Below, piece by piece: positions 8,660 through 15,768 of a stretch of 22,614 nt of DNA. The notes below the pieces were generated by a model. That model saw nothing but the letters and a program-made list of their open reading frames with translations. It had not been told where the DNA came from and ran no database searches. Each line of letters begins with the position of its first letter. The stretch's first letter is position 1. The translations under genes and the position numbers were made by a program. The DNA is from JBDNDK01 sp046719185 (GTDB lineage: Bacteria > Armatimonadota > UBA5829), in the NCBI GenBank assembly GCA_046719185.1, contig JBDNDK010000020.1, positions 1 through 22,614 of the forward strand, written 5' to 3'.

Positions 8660-9439
8660 CTACACTTTTATCATTTTATATATATTTTTAAGACCTTCTA
8701 ATGTTAGCAGATTGTCAACTAATTCAATAGTTTTGCTGTGTGGAGAAATTACTTCTGCAAGACCACCTGTTGCAATCACTTTTGCAGACTCATCCATTTC
8801 TTTTTTGAATCTTTCTACAAGAGCATCTACCATTCCTGCATATCCAAACACAAATCCAGACTGCAGAGATCCTACGGTGGAATCTCCAATTGCTTTTTCT
8901 GGAGCAATCATTCTAATGCCTTTTAACTGACTTGCTCTTTGCAAGAGTGCATCAATTGATATCTGAATACCTGGTGCAATAGCACCGCCAAGATATACTC
9001 CATCAGCAGAGATCGCATCCAAAGTTGTGGCAGTTCCAAAATCTACAACAATAAGCGAACCTTCATATTTTTTATGACCAGCGATAGCATTTGCCAGTCT
9101 ATCGGCTCCTACATCTGTAGTAGGGTTATATTTTATCTTGATTCCTAGGTTTAGATTAGATGTTAATATTACAGGATCATCTATTTCCAAATGCACTTTT
9201 GCAAATTTTATAATCTGATCTGTTACCTCAGGTACAACACTTGATATTGCAACTCCATTTATATCACCAAAACCTAAGTTATATCCTTTTAGGATTACAT
9301 ATATTAAAGCTGCATATTCATCAGCTGTTCTTCTGTGTTCTGTGCTCACTCTCCAATCAACGATTGGAGTGTCTCCTTCAAAAATTGCAAAAGTTATGTT
9401 AGTATTACCAGCATCAATAGTGAGGAGCAAGATATTCAC
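8660..9439 (-). CDS. coaX: Type III pantothenate kinase
   Basis: Phosphorylates pantothenate with ATP in the first committed step of coenzyme A synthesis; cytosolic. It has the type III family (ASKHA fold) motifs: DAGNTN near the N-terminus (9-14), GVAISSVVP (62-70), GADRLANA (111-118), DFGTATT (133-139) and GGAIAPGI (151-158). The length is normal at about 256-259 residues. The long reading starts at GTG (9437-9439). A TTG at 9428-9430 gives the more typical N-terminus (LLTIDAGNTN) and has AGGTGA six bases upstream, so it may be the true start. It is the first gene of a minus-strand run ending with the two-component pair. coaBC, later in the same pathway, lies in the housekeeping operon of this window. 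Confidence 0.93.
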   Translation of the reverse strand: MNILLLTIDAGNTNITFAIFEGDTPIVDWRVSTEHRRTADEYAALIYVILKGYNLGFGDINGVAISSVVPEVTDQIIKFAKVHLEIDDPVILTSNLNLGIKIKYNPTTDVGADRLANAIAGHKKYEGSLIVVDFGTATTLDAISADGVYLGGAIAPGIQISIDALLQRASQLKGIRMIAPEKAIGDSTVGSLQSGFVFGYAGMVDALVERFKKEMDESAKVIATGGLAEVISPHSKTIELVDNLLTLEGLKNIYKMIKV

Positions 9440-9473
9440 CTGCCTTATTTTTAATGTGTAAGATATAGCGTAT

Positions 9474-9501
9474 ATTATAGTATTATTTATAAAAAACTCA
9501 A
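9474..9501 (-). promoter_or_regulatory. Promoter of coaX and possibly the downstream minus-strand genes
   Basis: Minus-strand TTGAGT (9496-9501), a 16-bp spacer, then a perfect TATAAT (9474-9479). The predicted start near 9467 gives a leader of about 28-38 bases. It is divergent from the reductase promoter in the same 192-bp intergenic region. Confidence 0.65.
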
Positions 9502-9543
9502 AACATTAAATATTAAGTATAGAATGGTAGGGGTTTAACTTAG

Positions 9544-9574
9544 TTGGAAAAAACACTATTATATACATTATAAT
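9544..9574 (+). promoter_or_regulatory. Promoter of the enoyl-ACP reductase gene
   Basis: A perfect TATAAT (9569-9574) preceded by TTGGAA (9544-9549) with a 19-bp spacer. The predicted start near 9581 leaves about 50 bases of leader before the TTG start. The -10 is strong and the -35 only fair. Confidence 0.55.
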
Positions 9575-9631
9575 GCACAAAGTTATCAAAAATCTGTATG
9601 TTAGATTAGATAAACATGGAGGATATAGGAA

Positions 9632-10423
9632 TTGAGCAATAAAAAAGAATGGGCACTAATTCTTGGTGCATCAAGTGGATTTGGAGAGGCTACAGCTTTA
9701 GAGCTGGCTGGTAGAGGGATGAATATTATAGGTGTTCATCTTGATAGAAGAAACACCATGGATAATGTTGAAAGAATTATAAATGAAATAAAATCAAAAG
9801 GTGTTGAGGCATTGTTCTTTAACATAAATGCTGCTGATGAAGAGAAGAGAAATGAAGTATTGGCAGAGTTAAAAGAAAAATTATCCAATGAAGGTTCAAC
9901 TATAAAAGCAATGGTTCACAGTCTTGCATTTGGAAGTTTGAAGCCATTTTGGAGTGATACAGAAGATATTATCACACCAGCACAAATGGCAATGACAATG
10001 GATGTTATGGCAAGTTCATTGGTGTATTGGGTGCAGGGACTTATGGCAAACGGTTTAATGACAAAGGGAGGTAGAATATTTGCTATGACTAGTGCTGGCA
10101 GTGAGAAAGTTTGGTCACATTATGGAGCTGTGTCAGCAGCAAAGGCAGCATTGGAATCAAACTGCAGACAGCTTGCATTTGAACTTGCACCATTGGGAAT
10201 CACTGTTAATGCTATGATGGCAGGTGTTACAGACACTCCAGCATTAAGAAAAATACCCGGAAATGAAAAAATGATAGAGACTGCACTTACAGGCAACCCA
10301 TCAGGCAGACTCACCACTCCAGAGGATGTTGCAAAAGCTATATCATTATTCTGTGATGATAGAGCAGACTTCATCACAGGCAACACAATTAGAGTAGATG
10401 GTGGAGAGTTTATTACAGATTAA
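9632..10423 (+). CDS. Short-chain dehydrogenase family, enoyl-ACP reductase-like (FabL/FabI type)
   Basis: NAD(P)H-dependent reductase of 263 residues with a single Rossmann domain. The cofactor motif is GASSGFG (12-18). The catalytic pair is Y164 and K171, spaced Tyr-x6-Lys as in bacterial enoyl-ACP reductases FabI and FabL rather than Tyr-x3-Lys as in ordinary SDR enzymes. Late motifs GRLTTPEDVAKAISLFCDD and GNTIRVDGGEF are also typical. The GxxxGxG cofactor motif is closer to FabL than to FabI. The likely role is the last reduction step of fatty-acid elongation. The start is TTG, chosen because GGAGG lies nine bases upstream and the ATG overlapping that site runs into a stop after eight codons. 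The gene has its own promoter and terminator and appears monocistronic. A different SDR activity cannot be excluded. Confidence 0.78.
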   Translation: MSNKKEWALILGASSGFGEATALELAGRGMNIIGVHLDRRNTMDNVERIINEIKSKGVEALFFNINAADEEKRNEVLAELKEKLSNEGSTIKAMVHSLAFGSLKPFWSDTEDIITPAQMAMTMDVMASSLVYWVQGLMANGLMTKGGRIFAMTSAGSEKVWSHYGAVSAAKAALESNCRQLAFELAPLGITVNAMMAGVTDTPALRKIPGNEKMIETALTGNPSGRLTTPEDVAKAISLFCDDRADFITGNTIRVDGGEFITD

Positions 10424-10431
10424 AATTATAT

Positions 10432-10461
10432 ACCTCTCATTACAATAATGGGAGGTTTTTT
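10432..10461 (+). terminator. Rho-independent terminator of the reductase gene
   Basis: An 11-bp stem (ACCTCTCATTA with TAATGGGAGGT, one G-U pair), a CAA loop and six T residues, starting eight bases after the stop codon. Confidence 0.9.
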
Positions 10462-10476
10462 GCACTTTTGAAAGAC

Positions 10477-10500
10477 GTTTCGGGAACTTATTTCCGAAAC
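10477..10500. repeat. Perfectly folding inverted repeat
   Basis: GTTTCGGGAA and TTTCCGAAAC form a 10-bp stem (one G-U pair) around CTTA. It is more GC-rich than its surroundings, has no T run, and lies just after the reductase terminator, so it is not an ordinary terminator. It borders the dispersed-repeat cluster. Confidence 0.6.
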
Positions 10501-10505
10501 CAAAT

Positions 10506-10677
10506 AGATTCTTTGGCATTTATGCCTCAGAATGACATTCTAAAGTAATGCATAGATTGAGTTAACATTTTGTTACTTTGAACAAATAAATCTGTCACCC
10601 TGAGCGGAGCGAATGGGTCTAAAATGATTCTTCCTTTGAAGGGAATGACACATAGTGCAGAGGGATGTTAAGAATCT
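10506..10677. repeat. Cluster of short dispersed palindromic repeats (MITE/REP-like)
   Basis: At least three related units lie in this non-coding stretch. Copy 1 (10506-10537) begins AGATTCTTTGGC and ends GCCTCAGAATGACA. Copy 2 (10592-10620) is inverted and reads CTGTCACCCTGAGCGGAGCG then AATGGGTCT. Copy 3 (10626-10650) begins GATTCTTCC and ends GGGAATGACA. Each unit can fold on itself, and the block is bounded by an 8-bp perfect inverted repeat (AGATTCTT at 10506-10513, AAGAATCT at 10670-10677). The pattern resembles the short GATTCTTCGC...TCAGAATGACA repeats I recall from many unrelated bacterial genomes. No coding sequence is evident here. Confidence 0.7.
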
Positions 10678-10743
10678 TTCTAACTCTATGCGGATATTAG
10701 TATGATTTTGCCACAAATTGTACTTAATATTGTTAAAAGACAC

Positions 10744-10779
10744 ACACAAAAAAGAAGAGGCTTTGGTTAAAAGCCTCTT
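10744..10779 (-). terminator. Terminator of rpmB, possibly bidirectional
   Basis: A perfect 10-bp stem (AAGAGGCTTT with AAAGCCTCTT) around a five-base loop, 10755-10779. Read on the minus strand it is followed by a T-rich run (10744-10754) and lies about 34 bp past the rpmB stop. A shorter T run on the plus side could also stop transcription coming from the left. Confidence 0.85.
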
Positions 10780-10812
10780 TTCCTCTTTATTTATTTTGCA
10801 AAATATGGTAAT

Positions 10813-11025
10813 TTAGGCACGGGCTATTTTGCCAGCTTTAATACAGCTTGTGCAGACTTTCATCTTTTTAGGTGTGCCATTTATCACTGTATGCACTGTT
10901 TGAAGATTTGGCTTCCACACCTTTTTGGTTTTGGGTGCTCTTAAAGCCCAAGCTCCTGAGTGGACGTGTCTTATGTTTTGACCAAATTGTGGTCCTTTAC
11001 CACAGCATTCACAAATTTTGGACAT
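10813..11025 (-). CDS. rpmB: 50S ribosomal protein L28
   Basis: Large-subunit ribosomal protein of 70 residues, normal for bacterial L28. The N-terminus MSKICECCGKGPQFGQNIRH, the central HSGAWALRAPKTKKVWKPNLQ and the C-terminal CTSCIKAGK are diagnostic. Cysteines at 5, 8, 58 and 61 form the CxxC pairs of the zinc-binding (C+) version. An upstream in-frame extension exists, but the ATG at 11023-11025 matches the family start and is preceded by a GGGAGGA site about 11 bases away. It is a single gene with its own promoter and terminator, divergent from the CBS-DUF1385 gene. Confidence 0.96.
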   Translation of the reverse strand: MSKICECCGKGPQFGQNIRHVHSGAWALRAPKTKKVWKPNLQTVHTVINGTPKKMKVCTSCIKAGKIARA

Positions 11026-11074
11026 ATCTAAAAAGGTCCTCCCTTTAATGTTTATAATAATTAATGCAAAAGAC

Positions 11075-11103
11075 ATTATATCAAAGCGTTGCATAATCTG
11101 CAA
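11075..11103 (-). promoter_or_regulatory. Promoter of rpmB
   Basis: Minus-strand TTGCAG (11098-11103), an exact 17-bp spacer and a perfect TATAAT (11075-11080). The predicted start near 11068 gives a leader of about 43 bases. The -35 lies inside the 15-bp palindrome TTGCA-N5-TGCAA (11089-11103), which could be an operator. Confidence 0.75.
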
Positions 11104-11117
11104 TATTTTTTTATTTT
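11089..11117 (+). promoter_or_regulatory. Possible promoter of the CBS-DUF1385 gene, overlapping the rpmB promoter
   Basis: Plus-strand TTGCAT (11089-11094), a 17-bp spacer and TATTTT (11112-11117), placing the start near 11124 with a short leader before the GGAG site at 11130. The hexamers are only moderate matches. Its -35 overlaps the rpmB -35 on the other strand, so the two promoters would compete. Confidence 0.35.
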
Positions 11118-11141
11118 TAATTGCATAATGGAGAAATATGT

Positions 11142-12296
11142 ATGGAAAATGAAACAGGAATAAATGAACTTATAAAAGGTGCTCCTGTGATTAGTCCTCA
11201 GGATACTATAAAAAGAGCTGCTGGTCTAATGAGAGGATTTCAATCTGAAAGCATTTTAGTTTTTGGACTAGGTGAAGATAAAGGAATTCTCACTGAAAAG
11301 GCTATCACAGAATATCTTTCAAAACAGGATGATCCTAAGAGTGCTCTAAATGATCCTGTTGCACCTTTAATAGATCGAAATCTCACATATATAAATATAA
11401 ATTTTACAATGAAAATGGCTGCTGAGACTTTTTCTGAAAAGAATGTAGATATACTTCCAGTTGTAAATGAAAATGGAGTTTATCAAGGTGTAATTACAAG
11501 AAGTGATTTAGTAGCTAAGATGACATCAAATCTCAGACCTCCAAATGTTGCGGGTATGGCAACTCCATTGGGAGTATATCTAACTACTGGCTCACACAAA
11601 GCAGGTGCACCCAATATAGGATTATTCTTAACTGGTGTATTTCAGATGATGTTAATAATTATAGCTGGTGCTGTTGTATTTGGTTTAAGAAAACTATTTG
11701 CATATATAACTGGAATCCCTGTGGATATAATGGCAGCAAGCACTCCGCTAACTGTTGCACCTCACATATATGATTTTGCTACATATATATCTGTTATTTT
11801 AGTCATAGGTATTATGCTTCTTCTTTTGAGAATGTCACCATTATCTGGTTATCATGCTGCTGAGCATATGACTGTTCATGCAATTGAGGCTGGTGAAGAA
11901 CTAACCACTGAAATTGTTGGTAGAATGCCTAGAGTGCATGCAAGATGTGGTACAAATCTTATTGCTGCTGCCGGTATATTTATTATCATAACTACAATGA
12001 TAGGGAGTGCATTTGCGGTTATGGTGGCATTGGTTGCTGTTGTTTTAGGTTGGAGACAGATAGGTGGATGGCTTCAATATATTGTTACTACCAAAAATCC
12101 AACACAAAAACAGCTTGAGAGTGGTGTTAAAGCTGGTCTTGAGATAATTGAAGAATATCATAAAAGACCAAATTATGTAGTTACTGGTTTTGAGAGAATC
12201 TGGAATATTGGTCTGATACAAGTTGCTGGTGGATTATTAACAGTTATGTTGTTATTATGGTTGATTGAAATTGTCTTTAACATTACACTAATCTAA
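11142..12296 (+). CDS. Membrane protein with tandem CBS domains fused to a DUF1385 domain
   Basis: Protein of 384 residues of unknown function. The N-terminal 130 residues form a CBS pair (APVISPQDTIKRAAGLM, first repeat; NFTMKMAAETFSEKNVDILPVVNENGVYQGVITRSDLV, second), a module that usually senses adenine nucleotides. The rest is a membrane domain with hydrophobic segments at about 160-183, 212-230, 272-303 and 355-384. Between them is a polar segment with the DUF1385 (YqhQ-like) signature: GYHAAEHMTVHAIEAGEEL (H238, E241, H242), then RMPRVHARCGTN (H266, C269). The ATG at 11142 is preferred because GGAG lies eight bases upstream; a TTG at 11121 in the same frame has no such site. It may be a membrane enzyme or transporter gated by nucleotides; that is inference. 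It is divergent from rpmB, and no terminator is evident after it. Confidence 0.8.
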   Translation: MENETGINELIKGAPVISPQDTIKRAAGLMRGFQSESILVFGLGEDKGILTEKAITEYLSKQDDPKSALNDPVAPLIDRNLTYININFTMKMAAETFSEKNVDILPVVNENGVYQGVITRSDLVAKMTSNLRPPNVAGMATPLGVYLTTGSHKAGAPNIGLFLTGVFQMMLIIIAGAVVFGLRKLFAYITGIPVDIMAASTPLTVAPHIYDFATYISVILVIGIMLLLLRMSPLSGYHAAEHMTVHAIEAGEELTTEIVGRMPRVHARCGTNLIAAAGIFIIITTMIGSAFAVMVALVAVVLGWRQIGGWLQYIVTTKNPTQKQLESGVKAGLEIIEEYHKRPNYVVTGFERIWNIGLIQVAGGLLTVMLLLWLIEIVFNITLI

Positions 12297-12322
12297 TAAA
12301 TAGAGCTCGTGGAACAGCATAA

Positions 12323-12357
12323 TTAAGGCAGTCGTCTTAACATGAGTGTTAGCATGT
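12323..12357 (+). other. Two small tandem hairpins in the leader before the exported hydrolase gene
   Basis: In the 141 bp between the CBS-DUF1385 stop and the next start, TTAAG/CTTAA (12323-12340) and ACATG/CATGT (12340-12357) form adjacent five-bp stems, both with eight-base loops. They are weak and lack a T run. They might be a leader structure or chance. I see no tRNA or recognised riboswitch in this gap. Confidence 0.2.
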
Positions 12358-12437
12358 GATAATCCTTATTGTTTGGTGATGATTAAGATATGGGAGATGT
12401 TAATTCATGCTTCTCCTTCTATAGCATTGGAGTTTTT

Positions 12438-14993
12438 GTGATTATGTCTAAAAATAGAATATCAATCTTCATTTTTTTATTATGTATTTTTATTATTATT
12501 TCCCATGCTTCTTTTTCAGATGCATTGAAGTTCAAATCCAAAGGCAGTTATGTTGATTCTGCTGGCACAACTCACATTTGGCAGATAAACGAATACAACA
12601 CTCTTATTTGGAACAATCAGCCATATATACCAGTTGGAGGGATATTTGAATCAAGATATCTTTCTAATGAGCACTCTGAAGAAAATTATCAAGCTGATAT
12701 AACAGCATTGAATAAAATCAAAGAATCCGGCATCACAGATATAATCTTAAAATCCACAAAACAAATCACTCAAATTGATAAATCATCATTTCAAAAAATA
12801 ATTGATTATTTAGATTCAAATGGATTTACATATGGATTAGAAATAAATGAAACACCTGAGAGAAAACTAACTGGTTTTTATGTGTCTCCAAATTTATATA
12901 GATTAGAAGGACCTTCAGAGAAATCAATTTTTACATTTCAATGGCCTGATGTTGTTTTTGCTGTATATATCATTGTAGATAAGCTTAGCATGTCAATAAT
13001 ATCAACTGGTGCAGCAGTGGTATCAAATGGTACAGTAACTATCAATATTTCAGGTTCTTTAGGCAGAAATGATATTTTGTTGGTATATCCCCAAAAAACT
13101 GTTGTTGGAGAAAACAACAGACAGCTTGGTGATTTATGGTCTGGTTATGGTGAATTAAGAGATAGGCTTTTGATGTATTTTAAGGATATAAAATTTGGTC
13201 AGGGTCTTAGATTTTTTTTAGAGCCATTTGATTCTAAAATGGATTTTCAAGATGATATGCAGTATTTTGTTCCTGATTCTCAAGGATTTAATTTAGGATT
13301 TGAAGCTTATTTGGCAAGAAAATATCAGCATGAAGGTGTTATTGATTCTGCTTGGGGACTCTTAGATAATATTTCATCAATTGAAAAGGCATCAAGGCTT
13401 GTCCCTCTCTGGAGTGGAGGCAGAGGAATTTCTCAGGTTTATGATTGGGCTAGTGGTGCTATGTATCCTGTAGATTTTAGCTCTTCAAAAATATGGCAGG
13501 ATATTTTAGATTACAGAGATATTTCTGTTCAGGAATATATGAACTCAATAGCAGATGCAATCAAAAAAAACATTGCAGATGTGCCTGTGATTTTTAACTG
13601 CAATTCATATCATAGGATATACTTAAATCCATTTGGAATAGGTGGCTTTGATGGTCTTGGAATTCAGGCTTATGGCACAGATGAAGCTCCATCAATAAAA
13701 TCAGGTGGACCAACTTTTTCGCTTGCAGACAACTCAGCAAAAACAATGTGGCTCATCACATCTTCAGCTCAAACTTCAAAAAGAAATAAAATAGCATTAG
13801 GCTATCCAGATGAAAATACATTCAAATCTACTATGATATCTCTAAAGGAAGTTGGTTCAAAGGGTTTTTATATAGATAGCCTGCAAGTTGCAGATGTTCA
13901 AAATAGAGCAAATTTTAATTTAGTTGATTCATCAGAACAGCTTGGATGGATATCAAATTTCAAAGCAAAGGAAATCTCTAGAGGGTTTGACACCTACAAA
14001 CCAACATATATTCCATTTCCAAGTATACCTCAAACAGGAGCCTATGTGAAGAGATTGAAGCCAAACACTTGGTGGCTTCCAACTCTCACTCTTGGCAAGG
14101 CAATACCTATGGGTGATGAGATTTTTGGATATTCATTATTTAATAGTAACAATGTATTTTTATGGACATCGGCAGAGTCTAAAACAATTTCCTTAAAGAA
14201 TACATATTCAGGTGAGCCAAGAGTTATATTTCCATCTGGAAGAAGCATTAAAAAAGGAAAAAATGATTTCTTCTCTGTTGTGCTTGATAATTCACCAACG
14301 GAAATAACTGGTTTTGACCCTAGAATGGTTTTTCCTAAGGAATCAGCAGAAATAGAGATAAGAAAACTAGAACAGGCATTACCTATTGCCGACAGGACAG
14401 GTAAAGATGTGAAAGCTGCTAAAGAGCTATTAAACGATGCAAAGAAAGTGCTTGAAAATGGACATCCAATAGTAGCAAATGAAATGGCTCAAACACAGCT
14501 AGAGGAGTTTAGAGATATTTTACCTATTCCAATATGGCTTGAAGGAGAATCTGCAACAGTGCATAGTTTCACAAGAACCACTGCTGCACATGGTGCAAGT
14601 GGTGGATTGTGTCTATTATTGGATACAGATAAAAATTATCCAATGACTCCATACAACGCCCAATTTGTATTTAACTCATACTCACAAAGCAGTTATGAGC
14701 TATGGTTTGCTGCTACACCACCAAATGAAGGTTCCATAATTAGATATAGTATTGATGGTGCAAATTGGAACACTTTAACAAGTATGGATAACATTATAAA
14801 TTATGCTCCAGGTCTTGCTTGGTATAAAGTAAACAATCTCAATCTTTTTCCCGGAAAACATACTATCACAATAAGAGCAGAGTCACCAAGAGCAGGTGAT
14901 ACAAGTTATTACTTTGCATTAGATGCTGTGGTGTTAAGTCCGGGTCAGTTCCAACCAAATGGAATAATTAAACCAGGATTAGTAAAAAGATAG
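12438..14993 (+). CDS. Exported glycoside-hydrolase-like protein with C-terminal carbohydrate-binding-like domain
   Basis: Secreted protein of about 850 residues. A signal peptide follows the start (MSKNRIS, a long Ile/Phe/Leu core, then SHASFSDA). The next part resembles the N-terminal region of clan GH-A barrel enzymes (LIWNNQPYIPVGGIF; alternating helices and strands with IKESGITDIIL and LDSNGFTYGLEIN). A small beta domain interrupts it around residues 155-220 (numbered from the ATG). The barrel continues with RFFLEPFD, VYDWASG, VPVIFNCNSYH, DGLGIQAYG and GFYIDSLQ, whose Glu and Asp residues are candidate catalytic acids. A helical hairpin (about 635-695) leads to a beta-sandwich-like end beginning WLEGESATVHSF and ending SYYFALDAVVLSPG, similar in pattern to CBM6/35-type modules. 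GTG at 12438 has GGAG five bases upstream; ATG at 12444 is an alternative, and an in-frame ATG at 12390 would bury the signal peptide. It has no PEP-CTERM tail. Substrate and family are not assignable by eye. Confidence 0.6.
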   Translation: MIMSKNRISIFIFLLCIFIIISHASFSDALKFKSKGSYVDSAGTTHIWQINEYNTLIWNNQPYIPVGGIFESRYLSNEHSEENYQADITALNKIKESGITDIILKSTKQITQIDKSSFQKIIDYLDSNGFTYGLEINETPERKLTGFYVSPNLYRLEGPSEKSIFTFQWPDVVFAVYIIVDKLSMSIISTGAAVVSNGTVTINISGSLGRNDILLVYPQKTVVGENNRQLGDLWSGYGELRDRLLMYFKDIKFGQGLRFFLEPFDSKMDFQDDMQYFVPDSQGFNLGFEAYLARKYQHEGVIDSAWGLLDNISSIEKASRLVPLWSGGRGISQVYDWASGAMYPVDFSSSKIWQDILDYRDISVQEYMNSIADAIKKNIADVPVIFNCNSYHRIYLNPFGIGGFDGLGIQAYGTDEAPSIKSGGPTFSLADNSAKTMWLITSSAQTSKRNKIALGYPDENTFKSTMISLKEVGSKGFYIDSLQVADVQNRANFNLVDSSEQLGWISNFKAKEISRGFDTYKPTYIPFPSIPQTGAYVKRLKPNTWWLPTLTLGKAIPMGDEIFGYSLFNSNNVFLWTSAESKTISLKNTYSGEPRVIFPSGRSIKKGKNDFFSVVLDNSPTEITGFDPRMVFPKESAEIEIRKLEQALPIADRTGKDVKAAKELLNDAKKVLENGHPIVANEMAQTQLEEFRDILPIPIWLEGESATVHSFTRTTAAHGASGGLCLLLDTDKNYPMTPYNAQFVFNSYSQSSYELWFAATPPNEGSIIRYSIDGANWNTLTSMDNIINYAPGLAWYKVNNLNLFPGKHTITIRAESPRAGDTSYYFALDAVVLSPGQFQPNGIIKPGLVKR

Positions 14994-15053
14994 CTTTATT
15001 TTATATTTATAACATTCAAGGTTGATATGCTTTGTTTTATAAGTCAAAATTAT

Positions 15054-15082
15054 TTGACATGGCATTTATACGGTGTTATACT
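15054..15082 (+). promoter_or_regulatory. Strong promoter of the gmk-coaBC-metK-priA-def-fmt operon
   Basis: A perfect TTGACA (15054-15059), an exact 17-bp spacer and TATACT (15077-15082), the closest match to sigma70 consensus in the window. The predicted start near 15089 leaves an AT-rich leader of about 80 bases before gmk with no clear structure. Confidence 0.8.
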
Positions 15083-15171
15083 TTCAAAGACTTCATATTA
15101 TTCAAAACCACAAATGAATTAAGAGAAATATTTATTCTCATTATACAATATCCAAAAAAGAGGCTTTTTTG

Positions 15172-15768
15172 ATGAGGGCTTGGGATAATTACATTGAAAA
15201 AAATGGGTTGTTAGTGGTGTTGAGTGGACCTTCTGGAACAGGCAAAGACACAGTATATAATGCCCTTGAAAAGATATATCCACAGGTAAGAAGATGTGTA
15301 ACCACCACAACAAGAACTCCAAGACCTAATGAAGTTGATGGGAAAGACTATAATTTTGTTAGTGTAGAAGAATTCAGAAAGATGGTAGAAACAGATTCTT
15401 TTCTAGAATATGCCCAAGTGCATGGCAATTTATATGGTACACCAAAAAACTGGGTGACTGAACATATATCTAATGGTTATGATGTGGTGCTTAAAATTGA
15501 TGTGCAGGGTGGGTTGTCAGTAAAAAGAAGTATGCCTTCAGCTATTATGATATTTCTTACTACTCCGACATTTGAAGATCTGGAAATGAGATTGAGATCA
15601 AGAAAAACAGAAACAGAAGAAGAAATAACAAAAAGACTTCTTGATGCTAGAAAAGAATTTGAGTATATACCTCATTATGATTATCTTGTAGAAAATGAAT
15701 CCGTAAGCCAGGCTGCGGAAAATATTAAGGCGGTACTTATTGCAGAACATTGTAAAATCAAATTATAA
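15172..15768 (+). CDS. gmk: Guanylate kinase
   Basis: Phosphorylates GMP or dGMP to GDP or dGDP with ATP, in the cytosol. It has 198 residues, the normal size. The P-loop GPSGTGKDT is at 19-27, and the GMP-binding region TTTTRTPRPNEVDGKDYNFVS follows; the late segment RLLDARKEFEYIPHYDYLVEN is also family-typical. The ATG at 15172 has GAGG eight bases upstream; a TTG one codon earlier is less likely. It is the first gene of the plus-strand operon, and its end overlaps the start of coaBC by 29 bases. Confidence 0.96.
   Translation: MRAWDNYIEKNGLLVVLSGPSGTGKDTVYNALEKIYPQVRRCVTTTTRTPRPNEVDGKDYNFVSVEEFRKMVETDSFLEYAQVHGNLYGTPKNWVTEHISNGYDVVLKIDVQGGLSVKRSMPSAIMIFLTTPTFEDLEMRLRSRKTETEEEITKRLLDARKEFEYIPHYDYLVENESVSQAAENIKAVLIAEHCKIKL

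Noticed and set aside
10506..10740. CRISPR array
   Set aside because: The repeats are unequal in length and orientation, with irregular spacing and no cas genes, so they fit dispersed palindromic elements instead.
11026..11103. 26-residue N-terminal extension of ribosomal protein L28
   Set aside because: L28 proteins begin at MSKxC; the extension covers the promoter region, and the internal ATG has the ribosome binding site.
12301..12400. tRNA or known riboswitch in the leader of the exported hydrolase
   Set aside because: No cloverleaf, T-loop sequence or recognised aptamer core could be found; only two short hairpins.
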